From: an uncultured Prochlorococcus sp.
GTDB lineage: Bacteria > Cyanobacteriota > Cyanobacteriia > PCC-6307 > Cyanobiaceae
Direction: 5' to 3'
DNA length: 64,000 nucleotides
NCBI GenBank assembly: GCA_902560875.1
Contig: CACENO010000001.1
Coordinates: 112,514 to 176,513, forward strand
Positions 1 through 10,881 of this stretch are shown piece by piece. Within the stretch, counting starts at the first letter, position 1. Every line of letters starts with the position of its first letter. Below the pieces are notes generated by a model. That model did no database searches, had not been told where the DNA came from, and saw only the letters and a list, made by a program, of their open reading frames with translations. Made by a program: the position numbers and the translations under genes.

Positions 1-261
1 TCCTCCAGAATCAGAAGGAACAATTTGCAAAAGAATTTCAGAATCTTGTCTTTTTAATAATTGGAGGATAAAGCCAGCAGCCCAATCATCTCCTTCAGGG
101 TCATAAGGGATCAAAGGAGATACACCTAAACAAGCGATATCTTGTGATCTTTCCTCTAAAGAGTTAATAAGACCACGTCGCTTGCGATTTGAACTGCTAG
201 AGAATTGCTCTAACAAGTCTTCAATGTTGATATTGGATGAAAGAGATTTGTCAGAAAGCAT
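1..261 (-). CDS. Conserved hypothetical protein, N-terminal part (truncated by window edge)
   Basis: Open frame on minus strand from ATG (259-261) to window edge: MLSDKSLSSNINIEDLLEQFSSSSNRKRRGLINSLEERSQDIACLGVSPLIPYDPEGDDWAAGFILQLLKRQDSE...; protein-like composition; absent from the ORF track because it is truncated. Confidence 0.65.
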   Translation of the reverse strand, partial: MLSDKSLSSNINIEDLLEQFSSSSNRKRRGLINSLEERSQDIACLGVSPLIPYDPEGDDWAAGFILQLLKRQDSEILLQIVPSDSGG

Positions 262-307
262 GAAAAGCTTCCAGTATCAGGACAGAGTGGCCAAGGATTT
301 TCCCACT

Positions 308-1369
308 ATGTCAGGTATTGGTCCTCAATCTTATTTCTCGGTAACCGAATTCCGCCAACTAAACGGCCCAATTATTGATCTAAGGACCCCTAAGGAGTTC
401 AGCCAAGGGCACTGGCCAGACTCAATCAACATTCCCTTATTTGACAATGATGAAAGGGCAGCTGTTGGTAAAACTTATAAAGAGAAAGGGAGAAAGAAAG
501 CTATCCTTCTTGGCCTTAAATTTACAGGAACAAAGCTTCTAAGTATTTCAGAAACCTTGGATAAGGTAAGCAAGAGTTCAGATGATGAATTCCAACCAGC
601 GCCTCCATGTTTACGACTTTACTGTTGGCGAGGAGGTATGCGCTCTTCTAGTGTTGGTTGGCTTGCAGATCTTTTAGATTTAAAACCTGCAATTCTTCAA
701 GGAGGATATAAAACCTACAGAAATTGGGTACTTGCAAAGTTCAATGAAAGGTTACCAATAGCCCTTATTGGCGGCCGTACTGGGACAGGTAAAACAGATC
801 TTCTTTCTGCATTAGCTCAAAAAGGGGTTTCAACAATTGATTTAGAAGGTCTAGCTAACCACAGAGGTAGTAGTTTCGGGGGCTTAGGAATGCCACTACA
901 ACCAACATCTGAACATTACGAAAACCTAATTGCAGAATCCTTAGATAATTGCAAAATAGATCCCACTCATAAGATATGGATGGAAGATGAAAGTGCACAT
1001 TTAGGTCGTTGCAGAATTCCACATGAACTATTCAAGCAAATGAGATTAGCTTCGGTAATTGAAATTGAAAGGTCCAAAAAAGAAAGAATTCAGCAACTAG
1101 TTACAATATATTCTCATCAAAATAAAGAAGAACTCCTAGAAGCCACAACAAGGATAAACCGCCGTCTTGGTCCTCAAAGAACTGCCAAGGCGATGAAGGC
1201 CATCGAGGATGAAGAATGGGGGGATGCTTGTTTAGCAATGCTTGATTATTACGACCGATGTTATGACCATGATTTAGCTCGAAGCCCTCATCGGAATACA
1301 GTTGACATGTCAGGCCTTACCGCTGATATGGCAGCTGAAAAGCTTCTCAACCAAGGTCTAGTCAACTAA
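308..1369 (+). CDS. mnmH: tRNA 2-selenouridine/2-geranylthio synthase-like (rhodanese + P-loop)
   Basis: Rhodanese-like 'IIDLRTPKEFSQGHWPDSINIPLFDNDERAAVG', 'YCWRGGMRSSS' and P-loop 'GGRTGTGKTDLL'. ORF opens at 182, but the N-terminus overlaps the divergent minus-strand CDS, so the start is probably ATG 260 or 308. Confidence 0.9.
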   Translation: MSGIGPQSYFSVTEFRQLNGPIIDLRTPKEFSQGHWPDSINIPLFDNDERAAVGKTYKEKGRKKAILLGLKFTGTKLLSISETLDKVSKSSDDEFQPAPPCLRLYCWRGGMRSSSVGWLADLLDLKPAILQGGYKTYRNWVLAKFNERLPIALIGGRTGTGKTDLLSALAQKGVSTIDLEGLANHRGSSFGGLGMPLQPTSEHYENLIAESLDNCKIDPTHKIWMEDESAHLGRCRIPHELFKQMRLASVIEIERSKKERIQQLVTIYSHQNKEELLEATTRINRRLGPQRTAKAMKAIEDEEWGDACLAMLDYYDRCYDHDLARSPHRNTVDMSGLTADMAAEKLLNQGLVN

Positions 1370-1426
1370 GCCAAAGACTTACAACTCAAACAATACTTGC
1401 CTAGTATTCAACTTTCGCAGGACTCC

Positions 1427-1786
1427 ATGGCCAAATCAAACTCCGCGACAATACAATTTTTTCGGGGTGTGGATGAACCTGCAGTTCCTGAGATAAGGCT
1501 TACCAGAAGTCGAGATGGAAGAGCAGGCCAAGCTTTTTTCGTCTTTGAGAATCCCGATGCACTTACCAAAGAATCAATGACAGAAATAAAAGGAATGCTA
1601 CTAATCGATGAAGAAGGTGAATTAGTTACAAGAGAGGTTAACGCTCGATTTATCAATGGAGAGCCAAGCGCTTTAGAGGCTATTTATACATGGAAAACAG
1701 AGACTGATTTTGAACGATTTATGCGATTTGCAAAGCGATACGCAAACTCTCATGGAATGGGTTATACAGACAAATCTACAAATTAA
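1427..1786 (+). CDS. psb28: Photosystem II assembly protein Psb28
   Basis: '[35 protein letters not shown]' and '[27 protein letters not shown]' are characteristic of Psb28. Confidence 0.95.
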   Translation: MAKSNSATIQFFRGVDEPAVPEIRLTRSRDGRAGQAFFVFENPDALTKESMTEIKGMLLIDEEGELVTREVNARFINGEPSALEAIYTWKTETDFERFMRFAKRYANSHGMGYTDKSTN

Positions 1787-1788
1787 AT

Positions 1789-2868
1789 ATGAAACTACAC
1801 CATTGGATTGCCCTATCAGCACTTTTATCAGCAGGGATAATCCTATGGAGTCTTCGAGAAATACTTATATTAATTTTTGCTGGAATTATTCTAGCAATGG
1901 CACTCTGCACTCTCGTAGAGAAGTTACGTTCTAAATTACCAATAGCACGATCACTAGCATTAGTTATTTGTTTGCTTTGTGTAATACTGGTTTTTGGAAT
2001 TCTTATAGTTATTGTTGTTCCTCCTTTTACTAAAGAATTTCAACAATTAATAATCCAATTACCAAATGCAGCAGGGGCATTTCTAGACATAGCAACTGAA
2101 AACATCAAGCGAGTTAATGTATTGATTTATGGTGATTCCCTGCAAGAGAATATCGGCCAAAAATCAATACTATATGGATTGCAAGCATTACCAGATAGTT
2201 CAACTATAGCTAATGCAGTAACAGAAAGTATCTCAAAAATCCTAGGATTAGCAAGCAATCTGGGCAGTGGAATAATACAACTTTTATTCGTACTTGCAAT
2301 AAGTTTAATGGTCTCTTTCCAGCCTATTGAATATCGAGAAGTAGCGATTCTTCTCATTCCTTCTTTCTACAGACGTAGAGCTAGATTAATATTTCTTGAA
2401 TGTGGAAGTGCTCTTAGCAGTTGGATGGTAGGGGTATTAATTAGTTCACTTTTTGTGGCACTTTTGTCCGGAATTGGACTATCTATCCTAGGAGTAAAAC
2501 TGGTCATTGCTAATGCACTATTAGCAGGAATGCTTAATATTATTCCTAATTTAGGACCAGTTATTAGCACAATTTTCCCAATGTCCGTAGCACTTCTTGA
2601 TGAACCATGGAAAGCGTTAGCTGTACTGGGTATGTATATAATCATTCAAAACCTTGAAAGTTATGTAATTACTCCATCAATAATGCATCATCAAGTAAGA
2701 CTTCTACCTGGATTAACACTTACTGCGCAATTTATTTTCACAATAATATTTGGTCCTATTGGATTAATCCTTGCTCTGCCATTAGCTGTAGTTCTTCAGG
2801 TATTCATCAAAGAAATTGTAATTCAAGATTTATTAGATCAATGGAAAAAGAGACGTATATTAAAATGA
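1789..2868 (+). CDS. AI-2E family transporter (PerM-like)
   Basis: Multi-TM protein with 'GMLNIIPNLGPVISTIFP' family motif. Confidence 0.85.
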   Translation: MKLHHWIALSALLSAGIILWSLREILILIFAGIILAMALCTLVEKLRSKLPIARSLALVICLLCVILVFGILIVIVVPPFTKEFQQLIIQLPNAAGAFLDIATENIKRVNVLIYGDSLQENIGQKSILYGLQALPDSSTIANAVTESISKILGLASNLGSGIIQLLFVLAISLMVSFQPIEYREVAILLIPSFYRRRARLIFLECGSALSSWMVGVLISSLFVALLSGIGLSILGVKLVIANALLAGMLNIIPNLGPVISTIFPMSVALLDEPWKALAVLGMYIIIQNLESYVITPSIMHHQVRLLPGLTLTAQFIFTIIFGPIGLILALPLAVVLQVFIKEIVIQDLLDQWKKRRILK

Positions 2869-3866
2869 ATTCCAAGAACTTATTAATTACTCTTACTTTA
2901 ATAGTCTTATCTTTTCTATCCTGGCATTTAAGATTAGTAATTTTAATCTTCTTTAGCGCAATAGTTATTGCAGTTGCACTTGATGTTTTAATAAATATAG
3001 CCCAAAAACATCTAAAACTACAACGTTCATTTGCATTGATAATAGTTTTACTTTTACTACTAATCTCTGGCATTTTTATTTTTCAGCTACTTGTTCCCGA
3101 GCTCATAAACCAAATCAAAGAGCTTGGCATCCTCTTGCCAACCTTTATAGCAAAAGTTAAAGCTATACTTGCCAGTCAACCTCGATTACTTGAAATTCAA
3201 GAATCACTTCCAGATCAAATAGATTGGAGAAGAATAGAACCATTTGGAATTAAATTACTAGGGTTTGCAGGTGGTGCGGCTAATACTATCTTTCAAATAT
3301 TACTAGTAAGTCTTCTGGCAATTCTATTTACTTTTGATCCAGCATCACACCAAAAAATTATAATTAGTTTAACTCCAAAACCATATAGAAAAGATGTAAG
3401 CAATCTACTGCTTGATTTTAGAAGAGCATTGGGAGGATGGCTTACTGGCATGACAATCTCAGCTAGCAGCATGTTTGTACTTACCTGGGCGGGTCTAACC
3501 CTTTTACAAGTTCCCCTTGCCTTGCTTTCTGCATTGATATGTGGTGTCCTAACTTTTATCCCAACTATTGGCCCTTCAATTGCAACATTATTACCTTTAG
3601 GGATTTCATTAATTATATCTCCAAGATTAATGATAGAGGTGTTAATTCTTAGAATTATCCTACAAAACCTAGAAGCTTTTGTCTTAACTCCCCTACTACT
3701 TAATCGTACTGTAAATCTATTGCCAACAGTGGCTCTAATGTCTCAGGTTGTTTTAGGTACCCTTTTAGGCTTGCCAGGAGTATTGATAGCCCTTCCTCTA
3801 GCCGTTGTAATACAAGTTGGCTTTCACAAAATAATAATCAAAAAAGTTATGGATAAATGGGTATAA
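2865..3866 (+). CDS. AI-2E family transporter (PerM-like), second copy
   Basis: 'GVLTFIPTIGPSIATLLPLG' motif; overlaps the stop of the upstream paralog. Confidence 0.85.
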   Translation: MNSKNLLITLTLIVLSFLSWHLRLVILIFFSAIVIAVALDVLINIAQKHLKLQRSFALIIVLLLLLISGIFIFQLLVPELINQIKELGILLPTFIAKVKAILASQPRLLEIQESLPDQIDWRRIEPFGIKLLGFAGGAANTIFQILLVSLLAILFTFDPASHQKIIISLTPKPYRKDVSNLLLDFRRALGGWLTGMTISASSMFVLTWAGLTLLQVPLALLSALICGVLTFIPTIGPSIATLLPLGISLIISPRLMIEVLILRIILQNLEAFVLTPLLLNRTVNLLPTVALMSQVVLGTLLGLPGVLIALPLAVVIQVGFHKIIIKKVMDKWV

Positions 3867-3898
3867 AGAATTAGCAACCTCTGTTGTTAGAATTTAAT

Positions 3899-4120
3899 CT
3901 ACTTTCTTCGAAAATTATATACTGTAAGTAATGAAGGGCTGCTGAGCAAAACCAAGACAGGTAGGGGATGATGTGTAATAGAAAAGAATAATGCTGTATA
4001 AGTAAAGTTTTCAAATAACAACCTAAGCTCTAATTTTAATTCCCAAAGTGAAGCAACGATCAAAGCAATTGGAATTGTATGGTTAAATAAATATCTCTTA
4101 AAATTGAGCAAGCTATTCAT
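3899..4120 (-). CDS. Hypothetical small membrane protein downstream of secF
   Basis: 73-aa hydrophobic ORF from internal ATG, same strand and overlapping the secF 3' end. Confidence 0.45.
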   Translation of the reverse strand: MNSLLNFKRYLFNHTIPIALIVASLWELKLELRLLFENFTYTALFFSITHHPLPVLVLLSSPSLLTVYNFRRK

Positions 4121-5135
4121 CTTGAAATTGCTCGTCTTGGATATCATTTAAAGGTTGCATTAAACTTTCATTACCTAACCCAAGCAATGAAGGCGCCAAA
4201 GCAATGCTTGACCAACTACCAACTACCACACCTAAAGCCAAAGCTATCGCAAACCAATACAAACTAGGTCCTCCAAAAAATATCAAAGCTATTAAAGGTA
4301 GAAGAGTCGTCCCACTTGTATACAAAGTTCTTGTCAAGGTCGAAGAAACAGCACTGTCTATCTGCTCAACAGAAGACAAATTAGAATCTTCTCGACTTCG
4401 CTCACGAATTCGATCAAAAACAACGACCGTATCATTTACTGAATAACCGGCGATTGTTAACAATGCGACTGCAAAAAGGCTGTCAACTTCTAACCCTATA
4501 AACAGCCCAAGCCAAGAGAATATGCCGCAAACAATTATAATGTCATGTGAAAGTGCTATTAGCGCTAATAAAGCAAAGCGGCGATCGTACCTAATGCTTA
4601 TATATAAAGCTATACCAATAAACGCAGCACAAAGTGAAATAATGCTGCTTTTAAGCAGCTGTTTTCCCAGGCTAGGACCGATAGTATCAACTGCTTGTCC
4701 CCCAGGTTGAAAAGGTCCAAATATTTGCATTGACGATATAATTTTTTGACCCTGAGATGCAGACAAAAAAGGCAACCTCAGGACTAAAGATTTCGAATCA
4801 TCTAGAAGCTGTACCTTAGATTGCGATAGTTTTGGTGTTACTTTCTCTCCATCGTTTGGCAAATCAATATTTCTCAAAACTTCTGAAACGTCTGAGGTAT
4901 CAAGTGATGAACAAGAATTCTCACAAATCCGCTCCAGTTGAATCTGAGTCCCACCTGTAAAATCAAGTCCTGGCCGTAAAGGCGCATTAATAGATGGATT
5001 AATCATCGAAACAAAAAGACCTATCAAACTAAGAACCAATGCAAAAAATGAAATCGTCCAAACAAGTTTGCGATTTCTATAAAGGTGGATTTTCAATTGT
5101 CTCTTAGATGAATTCAATCTTGGGAAGTCAGCCAT
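4113..5135 (-). CDS. secF: Protein translocase subunit SecF
   Basis: 'GLDFTGGTQIQLE' and 'GYSVNDTVVVFDRIRE' motifs; adjacent to secD. Confidence 0.95.
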   Translation of the reverse strand: MADFPRLNSSKRQLKIHLYRNRKLVWTISFFALVLSLIGLFVSMINPSINAPLRPGLDFTGGTQIQLERICENSCSSLDTSDVSEVLRNIDLPNDGEKVTPKLSQSKVQLLDDSKSLVLRLPFLSASQGQKIISSMQIFGPFQPGGQAVDTIGPSLGKQLLKSSIISLCAAFIGIALYISIRYDRRFALLALIALSHDIIIVCGIFSWLGLFIGLEVDSLFAVALLTIAGYSVNDTVVVFDRIRERSREDSNLSSVEQIDSAVSSTLTRTLYTSGTTLLPLIALIFFGGPSLYWFAIALALGVVVGSWSSIALAPSLLGLGNESLMQPLNDIQDEQFQDE

Positions 5136-5138
5136 AAT

Positions 5139-6620
5139 TCAGGAAGAAGAAGATGGCAACTGATTTAAAGGCAAAAAGTTTGTAGGGCGACGGAGTGTTT
5201 GATAACTCATCAAAAATCGCAAAAGTGTACGAGTGCAACTCATCGCTGTAAAAAGACTTAAAACCACACCAATTCCCAGAGTTGCAGCAAAACCCTTAAC
5301 AAAGCCTGTCCCCAATGTGAAGAGAGCAATACAACTAAGAAGTGTTGTCAAATGTCCATCAATAATTGATGAAAAAGCTTGTGAGAAACCAGTCTCAATT
5401 GACCTAATCAGAGTATTTCCACGACGCAATTCGTCCTTCACGCGTTCAAAAATTAGTACATTGGCATCAACTGCCATGCCTATACTTAATATAAAGCCAG
5501 CAATCCCAGGTAAAGTTAAAGTTACAGGAAGAAGAGCATATAGCGCAATATTAAATAAAGAGTAAAGACTCAAAGAAAGAACAGCAACAAATCCTGCCAA
5601 TCTATAAATAAACAACATGAATATTGCAACCAAGACAAGCCCAGAAAGGGCGGCAGTGAGACTTCTTTTTATATTTGAGGCACCAAGTGTCGGACCGATG
5701 GTACGCACTTCTAGTATTTCCACAGGCAAAGGTAAGGATCCTCCATCTAGTTTTACTTCCAAGTCTCGAGCATCTTGGATACTGAAATTGCCGCTAATGC
5801 TGGCAGATCCACCTGTAATTCCTGCTGCCTTAAATTGCTCACCAACAGAAGCTTCGCTTATAGATCTTCCATCAAGCACTATGCCAAGTAAACGTCCAGT
5901 ACCAGCTATTGACCTAGTGAGATCTGCAAACTTTTCTCCACCTTCACTATTAAAGGTCAAAGTAACTTCCCAACCTGATCCATTTTGGTCTTGCCTGCTT
6001 CCTGCTTTTATAAGATTCCCAGTGAAAGCAGCAGGTTCGAAAAGTTTGGCTATTTCAATTCGAGATTTATCAACTAATTGTTGAAGTTGTTCTATTTCTG
6101 GAACAGAAGAACTTTCAATGCCTAAAGCTTTTTGATCTAAACCAATTTCTGTTAAATCATCGCCTAAATCAGACAAATCATTTAAAGAATTGGAATTACT
6201 GATAGAAGTTTTCAGTGAACTTTCTGCTATACGTTTAATTCTTTGCAATTCCCTTAACTTAAATTCTGTACCTTCTTTCTGAGCACGAAACTCTAACAAG
6301 GCTGTACTGCCAAGAATTTCAGCCGCTCTTGATGGATCCTGCTCACCTGGAAGTTGAACAATTAGTTGATCTTTTCCAATAGTTTGAATAGTCGACTCAG
6401 ATACCCCTAATCCATTTACTCGAAGATCCATTACAGCCTTAACTGCCTCTAATTCTTCGGTATCAACTTTTACTACTTCCCCTGCTGGCTGCACTTCAAG
6501 TGTTAGTTGACTTCCCCCTCTTAAATCCAACCCTAATTGAAGAGGGAAATTCAAACATACAGCAGCCGCAGAGAAAGCTAAAGCAAGAATTAAGGCAAAC
6601 CAGCCCTGTTGGCGTGCCAT
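5139..6620 (-). CDS. secD: Protein translocase subunit SecD
   Basis: 'LGLDLRGGSQLTLEV' and 'GMAVDANVLIFERVKDELR'. Confidence 0.95.
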   Translation of the reverse strand: MARQQGWFALILALAFSAAAVCLNFPLQLGLDLRGGSQLTLEVQPAGEVVKVDTEELEAVKAVMDLRVNGLGVSESTIQTIGKDQLIVQLPGEQDPSRAAEILGSTALLEFRAQKEGTEFKLRELQRIKRIAESSLKTSISNSNSLNDLSDLGDDLTEIGLDQKALGIESSSVPEIEQLQQLVDKSRIEIAKLFEPAAFTGNLIKAGSRQDQNGSGWEVTLTFNSEGGEKFADLTRSIAGTGRLLGIVLDGRSISEASVGEQFKAAGITGGSASISGNFSIQDARDLEVKLDGGSLPLPVEILEVRTIGPTLGASNIKRSLTAALSGLVLVAIFMLFIYRLAGFVAVLSLSLYSLFNIALYALLPVTLTLPGIAGFILSIGMAVDANVLIFERVKDELRRGNTLIRSIETGFSQAFSSIIDGHLTTLLSCIALFTLGTGFVKGFAATLGIGVVLSLFTAMSCTRTLLRFLMSYQTLRRPTNFLPLNQLPSSSS

Positions 6621-6624
6621 AAAT

Positions 6625-7614
6625 TTAAAGCTCCTTCAGAATCATCTTCTGCGCAGTCTCAACAATTTGATGAGGTTGAATAATCGTGAGGTTTTCTAAT
6701 TGTCCATTGTAAGGAGTTGGAATGTCCTGACTTGAAAGCCGAACAGGTCGACAATCAAGATCATCAAAGCATTGTTCAGTGATTAAAGAAATCAACTCAG
6801 CACCAATACCACCTGTTTTCATACATTCTTCTACAACAATTACTCGATGAGTCTTTTTAATTGAACGGGCAATCGTCTCCATATCAAATGGTTTTAGACT
6901 AATTAAATCAATCAATTCGGCATCTATTCCACTCTCATCCAATTGATTAATAGCCTTTAAACAATGATGACGCATACGCGAATAAGTCAAGATAGTGACG
7001 TCTTTTCCTTCCCGGACAAGATCTGCCTGATCTAAAGCACAAACATAATCACCCTGAGGCAATTCCTCCATTAAGTTATAAAGAAGAACATGCTCAAAGA
7101 ACAACACAGGATTGTCATCTCTAATGGCAGCCTTCATTAAGCCTTTTGCATTAGTAGGCGTACTACAAGCAACTATCTTGATTCCCGGTACTGCATGAAA
7201 ATAAGCCTCTAATCGTTGACTATGCTCTGCACCAAGTTGACGACCTACGCCACCTGGTCCTCTGACAACAGTAGGAATAGTGAAATTGCCACCACTCGTA
7301 TATCTAAGCATCCCCATATTGTTAGAAATCTGATTAAAAGCCAGCAACAAAAATCCCATATTCATACCTTCGACTATCGGCCTAAGGCCCGTCATAGCAG
7401 CTCCCACAGCCATTCCAGTAAAACTGTTTTCTGCAATTGGAGTATCTAGGACTCTGAGCTCACCATATTTTTCATATAGGTCCTTTGTGACTTTGTAAGA
7501 GCCTCCATACTGGCCAACATCCTCTCCCATAACACAAACATGGGGGTCTAAAGCCATCTCTTCATCGATCGCTTCTCTTAGAGCGTTGAAAAGGAGTGTC
7601 CCTGTCACGGCCAA
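6625..7614 (-). CDS. pdhB: Pyruvate dehydrogenase E1 component, beta subunit
   Basis: '[41 protein letters not shown]' typical E1-beta. Confidence 0.95.
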   Translation of the reverse strand: MAVTGTLLFNALREAIDEEMALDPHVCVMGEDVGQYGGSYKVTKDLYEKYGELRVLDTPIAENSFTGMAVGAAMTGLRPIVEGMNMGFLLLAFNQISNNMGMLRYTSGGNFTIPTVVRGPGGVGRQLGAEHSQRLEAYFHAVPGIKIVACSTPTNAKGLMKAAIRDDNPVLFFEHVLLYNLMEELPQGDYVCALDQADLVREGKDVTILTYSRMRHHCLKAINQLDESGIDAELIDLISLKPFDMETIARSIKKTHRVIVVEECMKTGGIGAELISLITEQCFDDLDCRPVRLSSQDIPTPYNGQLENLTIIQPHQIVETAQKMILKEL

Positions 7615-7666
7615 AACTGATTCCCGGTCATACCTGATAACCCACGCTATATCAACCTATGCCTTC

Positions 7667-7762
7667 TTAACCGCCAGCTGCAAATGTAGATAGCAGCAAC
7701 ACAGAGATCAACATCCCTGGGCAAAGCAAAAGTACTAATAGGCCTAAATCATGAAGTGTCAT
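7667..7762 (-). CDS. Putative 31-aa single-TM protein
   Basis: MTLHDLGLLVLLLCPGMLISVLLLSTFAAGG read on minus strand between pdhB and the DUF3082 ORF; below ORF-track length cutoff. Confidence 0.5.
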   Translation of the reverse strand: MTLHDLGLLVLLLCPGMLISVLLLSTFAAGG

Positions 7763-7803
7763 GTGTTTAATCTCTTTGAACACGAATAAAAGATGATCAA
7801 ATC

Positions 7804-8145
7804 CTATTCACTGTCATTAATCTTGCCACCTAATAAACTACGAATGAACACAAGAGTTAAACCCAAACCAATAAACCCAAATGTAAATGTTGCCAAAAAA
7901 CAAATGCCTATTACCAATGTTTTAAATCCAGAAGCAACACTTTGTGCAATAGGAGAACTGTAATTTACTGAATGAATAGTGAAATAAATCACCATTCTCT
8001 CACTTAAAACAAAACAAAGCCAAGCCAATAATGCACTTGTAATAGCCCCAGAAAAGAAACTCAGTGGGCCTTTTTCTTCAATGGTCTTGGAATCAGAATT
8101 TTTATTTTCGCCTAATTCTGAAACATCCTTTTTTAAATCACTCAT
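7804..8145 (-). CDS. DUF3082-like cyanobacterial membrane protein
   Basis: 113-aa two/three-TM protein overlapping ispE start; family recalled, not searched. Confidence 0.65.
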   Translation of the reverse strand: MSDLKKDVSELGENKNSDSKTIEEKGPLSFFSGAITSALLAWLCFVLSERMVIYFTIHSVNYSSPIAQSVASGFKTLVIGICFLATFTFGFIGLGLTLVFIRSLLGGKINDSE

Positions 8146-9094
8146 CGAAAAAGCTCACTCCTTGTGACTTGAAAGGACAGCACCAACTTTCTACTCCTAA
8201 GGCTTCAAACTCCGCCTTATATTCATCATGAACAGTTTTCGCAGACTGAAGGGAAGGATAAAGAGCAAAACAACTGGGTCCAGATCCACTCATTGCTACA
8301 CCATCTGATCCTGGCAAAGAAGCTAAAAGCTTTAATGCGTTCTCAACTGCTGACAACTCTGGTTCAATAATTTGCTGAAGATCATTGTAAAGAGGAGGGA
8401 CATCAAGTGCCCGCAGCCATGACTGATTACGAAGTTTTTGTCGGCGTTTTTCAAAATCAATTTCTGAGCTTAAATAATCATTTCCTTTAATTTCTTTACA
8501 ACGTCCATAAGCCCAAGGAGTAGACACACTAACTAATGGATCTTTAATAAGTAAAATAGACATAGATGAATCTCTAAAAGTAGACAAAGGTTCCAATCTT
8601 TCCCCTCTGCCAAAACACAATTGAGTTCCTCCTTCCATACAGAAAGGTACATCTGAACCAAGATCAGCCGCCAATTCCATTAATTGATTTTTTTCAATAC
8701 CAAGTTTCCATAAAGAATTCAATCCCTTCAAAGCAGCTGCAGCATCACTAGAACCTCCCGCGAGTCCTGCTCCTATAGGAATATTTTTCTGAAGATGAAT
8801 AGCAGCGCCTAAATCACTACGATCAGAAAACGAGCGAAGTAAATTAGCAGCCTTAACTATTAAATTCTCATCCCCTGCACTTAAGGTTGGATCATCAATA
8901 GTAAGACTTACTAAACCTTCCTCATTATTTGCAAACCGGAGACAATCAGCAAGGTCAATACTCTGCATTACCATTGCTAATTCGTGAAAACCATCGCTTC
9001 TCAAGCCAAGTACTTCTAAGTGAAGATTGACCTTTGCTGGAGCATTAACTTGCAAGATTTGAGATTGATCCTTAGAAAGATTAGAAATACTCAT
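8138..9094 (-). CDS. ispE: 4-diphosphocytidyl-2-C-methyl-D-erythritol kinase
   Basis: '[22 protein letters not shown]' and '[18 protein letters not shown]' GHMP kinase motifs. Confidence 0.95.
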   Translation of the reverse strand: MSISNLSKDQSQILQVNAPAKVNLHLEVLGLRSDGFHELAMVMQSIDLADCLRFANNEEGLVSLTIDDPTLSAGDENLIVKAANLLRSFSDRSDLGAAIHLQKNIPIGAGLAGGSSDAAAALKGLNSLWKLGIEKNQLMELAADLGSDVPFCMEGGTQLCFGRGERLEPLSTFRDSSMSILLIKDPLVSVSTPWAYGRCKEIKGNDYLSSEIDFEKRRQKLRNQSWLRALDVPPLYNDLQQIIEPELSAVENALKLLASLPGSDGVAMSGSGPSCFALYPSLQSAKTVHDEYKAEFEALGVESWCCPFKSQGVSFFDE

Positions 9095-9097
9095 TGC

Positions 9098-9934
9098 TTA
9101 TCGACTAAATTCTTCATCATGAATTATGTATTTTGCCATTGTTAACCATTCACTAGGGGCTACTTCCTGCGGTCGTTGGTCAAGGCTAATACCTGCTACT
9201 TCAGCTAAATTTTCTAAATAGCTCAATGAAGCTAATCTTCCTAGAGAGTTTCGTAACATCTTTCGTCGAGAAACAAAAGCTTTGTTGAGAAGAAGTTCTA
9301 ATCGATTTGCCAATAACGGATTTAAACGCTTTTCAAGGCCAACCGGTTCTATAGCTACTACCTGTGAATGCACTTTTGGTGGAGGGTCAAAGCAACTTGG
9401 TGGGACTTGGCAAACACTTTTGCATTTTGCCAATAATTGAAGTCGAACACTCATCGCACTAAAATTACTTTGACCTGGTTTGGCCAAAATCCTATCTGCA
9501 ACTTCCTTTTGCAACAGCAATACTAACAGCTTAAATGTTGTCGAATTTACATCACCTAACCGGCCTACCAATCGTTCCAACAAAGGTCCTGTAATGTTAT
9601 ATGGAATATTCGCCACAACCTTATTAGACGGAATTGCGTCCGGAGGCAGTAATGAAACAGAAAGGATATCCCCCTGATTAAGACTGAAACGAGATTTATC
9701 AAAAAAACGTTCTTTTAATCCTCTAACCAGATCCTTGTCCAATTCAATGGCATGAACTCCAGCGACATGAGAATCAAGCAAACGTTCCGTCAATGCTCCT
9801 CGACCTGGACCTACTTCCAATACTCGGTCTTCAGGTTGCAAATCTGCAGCTACAAGAATTTTATCTAATACAGATGCATCAGTTAGCCAATGTTGGCCAA
9901 AACGTTTTCGAGCAGTATGTCTTGAAAAAGGCAT
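9098..9934 (-). CDS. rsmA: 16S rRNA (adenine1518/1519-N6) dimethyltransferase
   Basis: 'RFGQHWLTDASVLDKI', 'VLEVGPGRGALTE', 'VANIPYNITGPLL'; start set at MPFSRHTARKRFGQ. Confidence 0.95.
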   Translation of the reverse strand: MPFSRHTARKRFGQHWLTDASVLDKILVAADLQPEDRVLEVGPGRGALTERLLDSHVAGVHAIELDKDLVRGLKERFFDKSRFSLNQGDILSVSLLPPDAIPSNKVVANIPYNITGPLLERLVGRLGDVNSTTFKLLVLLLQKEVADRILAKPGQSNFSAMSVRLQLLAKCKSVCQVPPSCFDPPPKVHSQVVAIEPVGLEKRLNPLLANRLELLLNKAFVSRRKMLRNSLGRLASLSYLENLAEVAGISLDQRPQEVAPSEWLTMAKYIIHDEEFSR

Positions 9935-10204
9935 GATCAAATCTTTGCTCAGTATTCGATTAACCAGCAAAACTAGATATCAAGACATGTCTTCCTTGTA
10001 GGGTCGTAACCAAAACTCTATTTACCTTGTCGATTCAGCCAAATAACTGAAACAATAATCGTCAAGATTTCGTGAAATGAATCAAAGTCAACTTCTCTCC
10101 TTCATTAAAGCTCAATGAATCTTCTCTAAAATCACTATCCATTCTCTCTTTCTTCAACCTTCACAAAGCAGCTCTAAGGTCTAACTAATAGCTCAACACT
10201 AAAT

Positions 10205-10468
10205 ATGTGGAATTATCTAATAGCCCTCATCGCATCTGCCGTTCTCTTTTTTGTTCCCATGCAGCCAGGTTTATCTGCCTTGGATCAAGCGGAAAAGAAT
10301 CCTAAGACAAGCAGCCTAGAATTACCATCAGCACTTGCTGAAGATGATAGTTTTGATGATCTTCCTTTTGATCAACTTCGACAAGCTTTAAGAGAAGAGG
10401 TTGAATATGGACCCAAGGGAGGCGTTAGCCCACGATCTACTAAAAGCTATAACCTTTTAATCCGATGA
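10205..10468 (+). CDS. Hypothetical protein with N-terminal signal/TM segment
   Basis: 87 aa, hydrophobic N-terminus, overlaps next ORF by 4 bp. Confidence 0.6.
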   Translation: MWNYLIALIASAVLFFVPMQPGLSALDQAEKNPKTSSLELPSALAEDDSFDDLPFDQLRQALREEVEYGPKGGVSPRSTKSYNLLIR

Positions 10469-10854
10469 CCTTTGACCCTCATAGCCTTGAACGCCTTCGC
10501 GAATTAGGCCGTCAACTGCCACAACCATTACCAAAATCTTCTCCTCCTCCAAAACAAAAACTCCACGCCAACAAAAAGGCTCATCGGATCGAAACAGAAG
10601 AAAATCCACAAGCCCTTTTTCAAGAACTCATAAAAGCAAGCCCGGATGGAAACGTCCCAATCCATCTCATTAACAGGCTCAAAGAACTTGAAGCCAAACA
10701 ACTTGAAGAAGAAAATATTACTGAAACCAACCTTCAAACTAGTTTAACCACAAATAAAATCCAATCCCCCCGTAGAAGGCCTCCAAGAAAAAATAGTGAA
10801 GAGGAAGTTCTTTATGCAACTTTCAATAGATTCCTCTTTGAAGATGAAGAGTAA
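10465..10854 (+). CDS. Hypothetical protein (basic, proline-rich)
   Basis: 129-aa ORF, ATGA overlap with upstream gene. Confidence 0.6.
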   Translation: MTFDPHSLERLRELGRQLPQPLPKSSPPPKQKLHANKKAHRIETEENPQALFQELIKASPDGNVPIHLINRLKELEAKQLEEENITETNLQTSLTTNKIQSPRRRPPRKNSEEEVLYATFNRFLFEDEE

Positions 10855-10881
10855 ATCAAATATTTTAATTGTTCTTGAATC

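Noticed and set aside
1789-3866. Tandem AI-2E family genes as an unusual quorum-sensing system
   Set aside because: PerM/AI-2E paralogs are common in cyanobacteria and the family name does not imply autoinducer transport
5233-6084. Plus-strand ORFs of 110 and 155 aa
   Set aside because: Antisense to secD, shadow ORFs in a well-conserved gene
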